A stretch of 44,366 nt of DNA, taken from contig JAIDKG010000023.1 in assembly GCA_029051525.1 (NCBI GenBank), positions 19,405-63,770 of the forward strand, in the 5' to 3' direction. The DNA comes from Muribaculaceae bacterium (lineage in GTDB: Bacteria; Bacteroidota; Bacteroidia; Bacteroidales; Muribaculaceae). Below are positions 42,013 to 44,366 of the stretch, in pieces. The notes below the pieces were generated by a model that saw only the letters and a list, made by a program, of their open reading frames with translations, had not been told where the DNA came from and did no database searches. A program made the translations under genes and the position numbers. Numbering within the stretch: position 1 is the stretch's first letter; each line of letters begins with the position of its first letter.

Positions 42013-43425
42013 ATGATGACTGAACTCGACCAGAGAATACTCCGGGGGCAGAACCCGGAGAAGATATACTTCGTGGGAGCCGGTGGGATTGGCATGGCCA
42101 ATCTCGTGAGATATTTCCTGAGCAAAGGCTCCCGTATTGCGGGCTACGACCGCACTTCCACCCCTCTGACCACCGCTCTGCAGGCCGAAGGGGCCGATAT
42201 ATGTTTCGACGACGATCCCGACCTAATACCCGAGGATTTCCGCAATCCGGCCACCACACTGGTGGTCTATACCCCGGCCATCCCCGACGACAACCGCATC
42301 CTCTCCTACTTCCGTCAGGGTGGATTCGATGTGGTGAAACGCGCACGCCTCCTGGGTATCATCACCCTCCACGGACGCGGCATATGCATCGCCGGCTCGC
42401 ATGGCAAGACCACCACTTGCTCCATGACGGCCAATATCCTGCGCCACACCCATGAGGGGTGCAATGCCTTCCTGGGTGGCATACTGCGCAACACCGGCTC
42501 CAATTTCATGCTGTCTGACCATTCCGACCTGGCCGTGATCGAAGCCGATGAGTATGACCGCTCTTTCCATCAGCTCTCACCCTGGATCGGCGTGGTGACA
42601 TCGTGCGACCCCGACCATCTCGACATCTACGGCGACGAGGAGCATTACCTCGAGGCTTTCTCCAAATTCACATCCCTGATACGCAGCGGCGGCTATCTGC
42701 TCATGCACACCGGCCTGAAGATGAAGCCCGATGTGCGCCCCGGAGTGCAGATCTACACCTATTCCGGCTCCTCTGCCGGCGATTGGCATGCCGAGGATAT
42801 CTCCTATGGCGAAGGGAGTCTGTCATTCACTCTGATCGGCCCGGAGGGATTGCGCGTGGAGGGTATCAGCCTCGGTGTGCCGGTAGAGATCAATATCGAC
42901 AATGCCGTGGCGGCCGCAGCCGCCTCATATCTGGCCGGTGCATCCCAGAAGGCCATCCGTGAGGGGCTCGCCGACTTCAAGGGGGCTCGCCGCCGATTCG
43001 AGGTATACATGGATGGCTCCGACGGCCACCCCGTGCTGATCGACGACTATGCCCACTCCCCCAATGAGGTGAAGGCCTCTATCCAGTCGGTGCGCAAGCT
43101 ATATCCCGGCAAGAAAATCTGCGTGATTTTCCAGCCCCATCTATACACCCGCACCCGCGATTTCGCCCCGCAATTTGCCGAAGCCCTCTCTGAGGCCGAC
43201 CGCGTGATAATGCCCGAAATCTACCCCGCCCGCGAACTTCCGATACCCGGAGTAGACTCAAATTTGATTCTAAAAGCCATAAACTGCCCCGATAAAACAT
43301 ATTGTGAGCGAAAAGATTTGCTTGATCTCATAAAAATTAGTAATTTTGAGATATTGATGACCCTGGGAGCCGCCGACCTCGACGTGATGCTCCCCGAAAT
43401 CAAGCAACTCCTGCTTCAGAAATAA
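42013..43425 (+). CDS. murC: UDP-MurNAc:L-alanine ligase
   Basis: First Mur ligase of the pathway, 470 aa (or 469 from the second ATG). N-terminal VGAGGIGMANLVRYF, ATP-binding IAGSHGKTTTCSM, and the C-terminal domain with IDDYAHSPNEVKAS and FQPHLYTRTRDF. The last 170 bp change abruptly to AT-rich codon use (residues about 416-452; SNLILKAINCPDKTYCERKD...), and this patch contains a consensus promoter for ftsQ. Confidence 0.97.
   Translation: MMTELDQRILRGQNPEKIYFVGAGGIGMANLVRYFLSKGSRIAGYDRTSTPLTTALQAEGADICFDDDPDLIPEDFRNPATTLVVYTPAIPDDNRILSYFRQGGFDVVKRARLLGIITLHGRGICIAGSHGKTTTCSMTANILRHTHEGCNAFLGGILRNTGSNFMLSDHSDLAVIEADEYDRSFHQLSPWIGVVTSCDPDHLDIYGDEEHYLEAFSKFTSLIRSGGYLLMHTGLKMKPDVRPGVQIYTYSGSSAGDWHAEDISYGEGSLSFTLIGPEGLRVEGISLGVPVEINIDNAVAAAAASYLAGASQKAIREGLADFKGARRRFEVYMDGSDGHPVLIDDYAHSPNEVKASIQSVRKLYPGKKICVIFQPHLYTRTRDFAPQFAEALSEADRVIMPEIYPARELPIPGVDSNLILKAINCPDKTYCERKDLLDLIKISNFEILMTLGAADLDVMLPEIKQLLLQK
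43317..43348 (+). promoter_or_regulatory. Promoter inside murC, driving ftsQ
   Basis: TTTG (43317-43320), exactly 20 bases, TAATTTTG (43341-43348): a perfect match to the consensus, inside the AT-rich end of murC. Transcription would start near 43355, about 100 bases before the ftsQ ATG. Confidence 0.7.
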
Positions 43426-43454
43426 GCGGGAGCTTGCTGCATATCCGATACCCT

Positions 43455-44342
43455 ATGAGCCCTACGGTAAAGAACATATTGAAGTACTCAATCCTCGCAG
43501 CGCTGCTGGCCTACGTGGGTTGTATCTGGGTGTGGGCTCAGGAGGAGGCCGACCGCCATTCCTGCAAGGGGGTGATCGTGTCGATGGGCGACCGTGGTCT
43601 CTCCGACACTATCACCGTGCGCGGTGTGAAAAGCGAGCTCATGAAGTATCCCCGCAAGATTGTGGGGGCCCGCACATCAACCATCAATACCCTCGATATC
43701 GAGAAGTATCTGATGCGACTCAACAATTTCGAGAATGTGCAGTGCTTCCTCTCTACCAATGGAGTGCTCAATGTGCGCATCACCCCGATGATACCGGAAA
43801 TCAGGGTTTTCGACGGCAATCGCTCCTACTACGTCAACAAGGATGGGAAGCGCATCGACTCGAAGGCTGAATTCTATGCCGATGTGCCGATCGTGACCGG
43901 ACGATTCTCCGATTCCTTCACCCCGCAGATGGTGCTGCCGGTGGTGAGATTCGTGCAGAAAGACCCGGTGCTCAATAAGCTCGTGGCAATGTATGAGGTC
44001 AAGGATGCCGACAATATCATGCTCGTGCCCCGCATCACAGGCCATGTGATCAATTTCGGCGACACTACCCGAATGACCGAAAAACGACGCATGATAATGA
44101 CCGCCTACAAGAATATCATCCCCTACAAGGGATGGAATGAATACGACACCATATCGGTGAAATTCCGCGGCCAGATCGTGGCCACACGCCGCAACAAGGC
44201 TCCCCTCTACCCGATTGAGACATTCATCGAGGAGGAAGACCCCGAAGATGCCACCCTCCCCACCGAAGGGCTGGCTGCCTCGGGCACCACACCGGCGGTG
44301 GACAGCAGCAAGCTGCACCAGAAGCCCCTCCCTCCTCCCTGA
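43455..44342 (+). CDS. ftsQ: Cell division protein FtsQ
   Basis: Bitopic divisome protein of 295 aa. After a short cytoplasmic start (MSPTVKNILKY) one membrane span follows at about 12-30 (SILAALLAYVGCIWVWA), then a POTRA-like region (about 40-110) and the beta domain typical of FtsQ, ending in a flexible Pro/Thr/Ser tail. ATG 43455 is preferred over a TTG at 43434, 7 codons earlier. Position after murC supports the name; sequence identity in this family is low. Right after its stop, ATG 44344 could open the next gene (ftsA would be expected), but too little is present to tell. Confidence 0.9.
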   Translation: MSPTVKNILKYSILAALLAYVGCIWVWAQEEADRHSCKGVIVSMGDRGLSDTITVRGVKSELMKYPRKIVGARTSTINTLDIEKYLMRLNNFENVQCFLSTNGVLNVRITPMIPEIRVFDGNRSYYVNKDGKRIDSKAEFYADVPIVTGRFSDSFTPQMVLPVVRFVQKDPVLNKLVAMYEVKDADNIMLVPRITGHVINFGDTTRMTEKRRMIMTAYKNIIPYKGWNEYDTISVKFRGQIVATRRNKAPLYPIETFIEEEDPEDATLPTEGLAASGTTPAVDSSKLHQKPLPPP

Positions 44343-44366
44343 CATGAATCCTCCCTCTCCTTCCCC

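Overview
The window looks like a chromosomal segment of a Bacteroidales bacterium, most likely of the Muribaculaceae type. This is inferred from gene content and signals, not from any search. Points in favour are Bacteroidetes-type promoters (TTTG, about 20 bases, TAnnTTTG), weak ribosome binding sites, a two-gene 2-oxoacid:ferredoxin oxidoreductase, DUF5689/DUF6359 lipoproteins, T9SS-like C-terminal tails, a DUF4286 gene beside ruvC, and a dcw cluster with an FtsL-like protein and an enlarged MraY. Most genes are GC-rich. The two AAA ATPase/nuclease-like genes and their flanks are clearly more AT-rich and look acquired.

Layout. 1-1442: an array of 32-bp tandem repeats, a 24-bp palindrome, a near-leaderless promoter and a DUF4143-type AAA ATPase. 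1561-6589 (minus): fabF and acpP (fatty acid synthesis), then korB and korA. 6983-17851 (minus): six genes that look like one operon for secreted nucleases plus an outer-membrane importer: an exported endonuclease/exonuclease/phosphatase-family protein, a TonB-dependent receptor, two multidomain lipoproteins (DUF6359 and DUF5689) and two secreted endonuclease I paralogues. deoC (deoxyribose-phosphate aldolase) lies directly upstream in the same direction. I read this as a candidate locus for using extracellular DNA as a nutrient. 19089-22000: ruvC, a DUF4286 gene and a second AAA/PD-(D/E)XK gene bracketed by 18-bp inverted repeats. 22258-30937 (minus): tRNA-Thr, a small membrane protein, rnr, uvrC, apt, mnmG and ybeY.

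Between apt and mnmG there are two near-perfect ParB (parS-like) sites plus half-sites, and mnmG itself carries two copies of a short palindromic repeat in frame, with further half-sites. Gene direction flips at about 31 kb, so the region may lie near the replication origin.

31389-44342 (plus): the division and cell-wall cluster rsmH, ftsL-like, ftsI-type PBP, murE, mraY, murD, ftsW, murG, murC, ftsQ. mraZ is not present at its head. These genes make lipid II in order and supply the septal synthase (FtsW plus PBP) with FtsL/FtsQ. An AT-rich patch at the end of murC carries a consensus promoter that probably drives ftsQ and the genes beyond the window.
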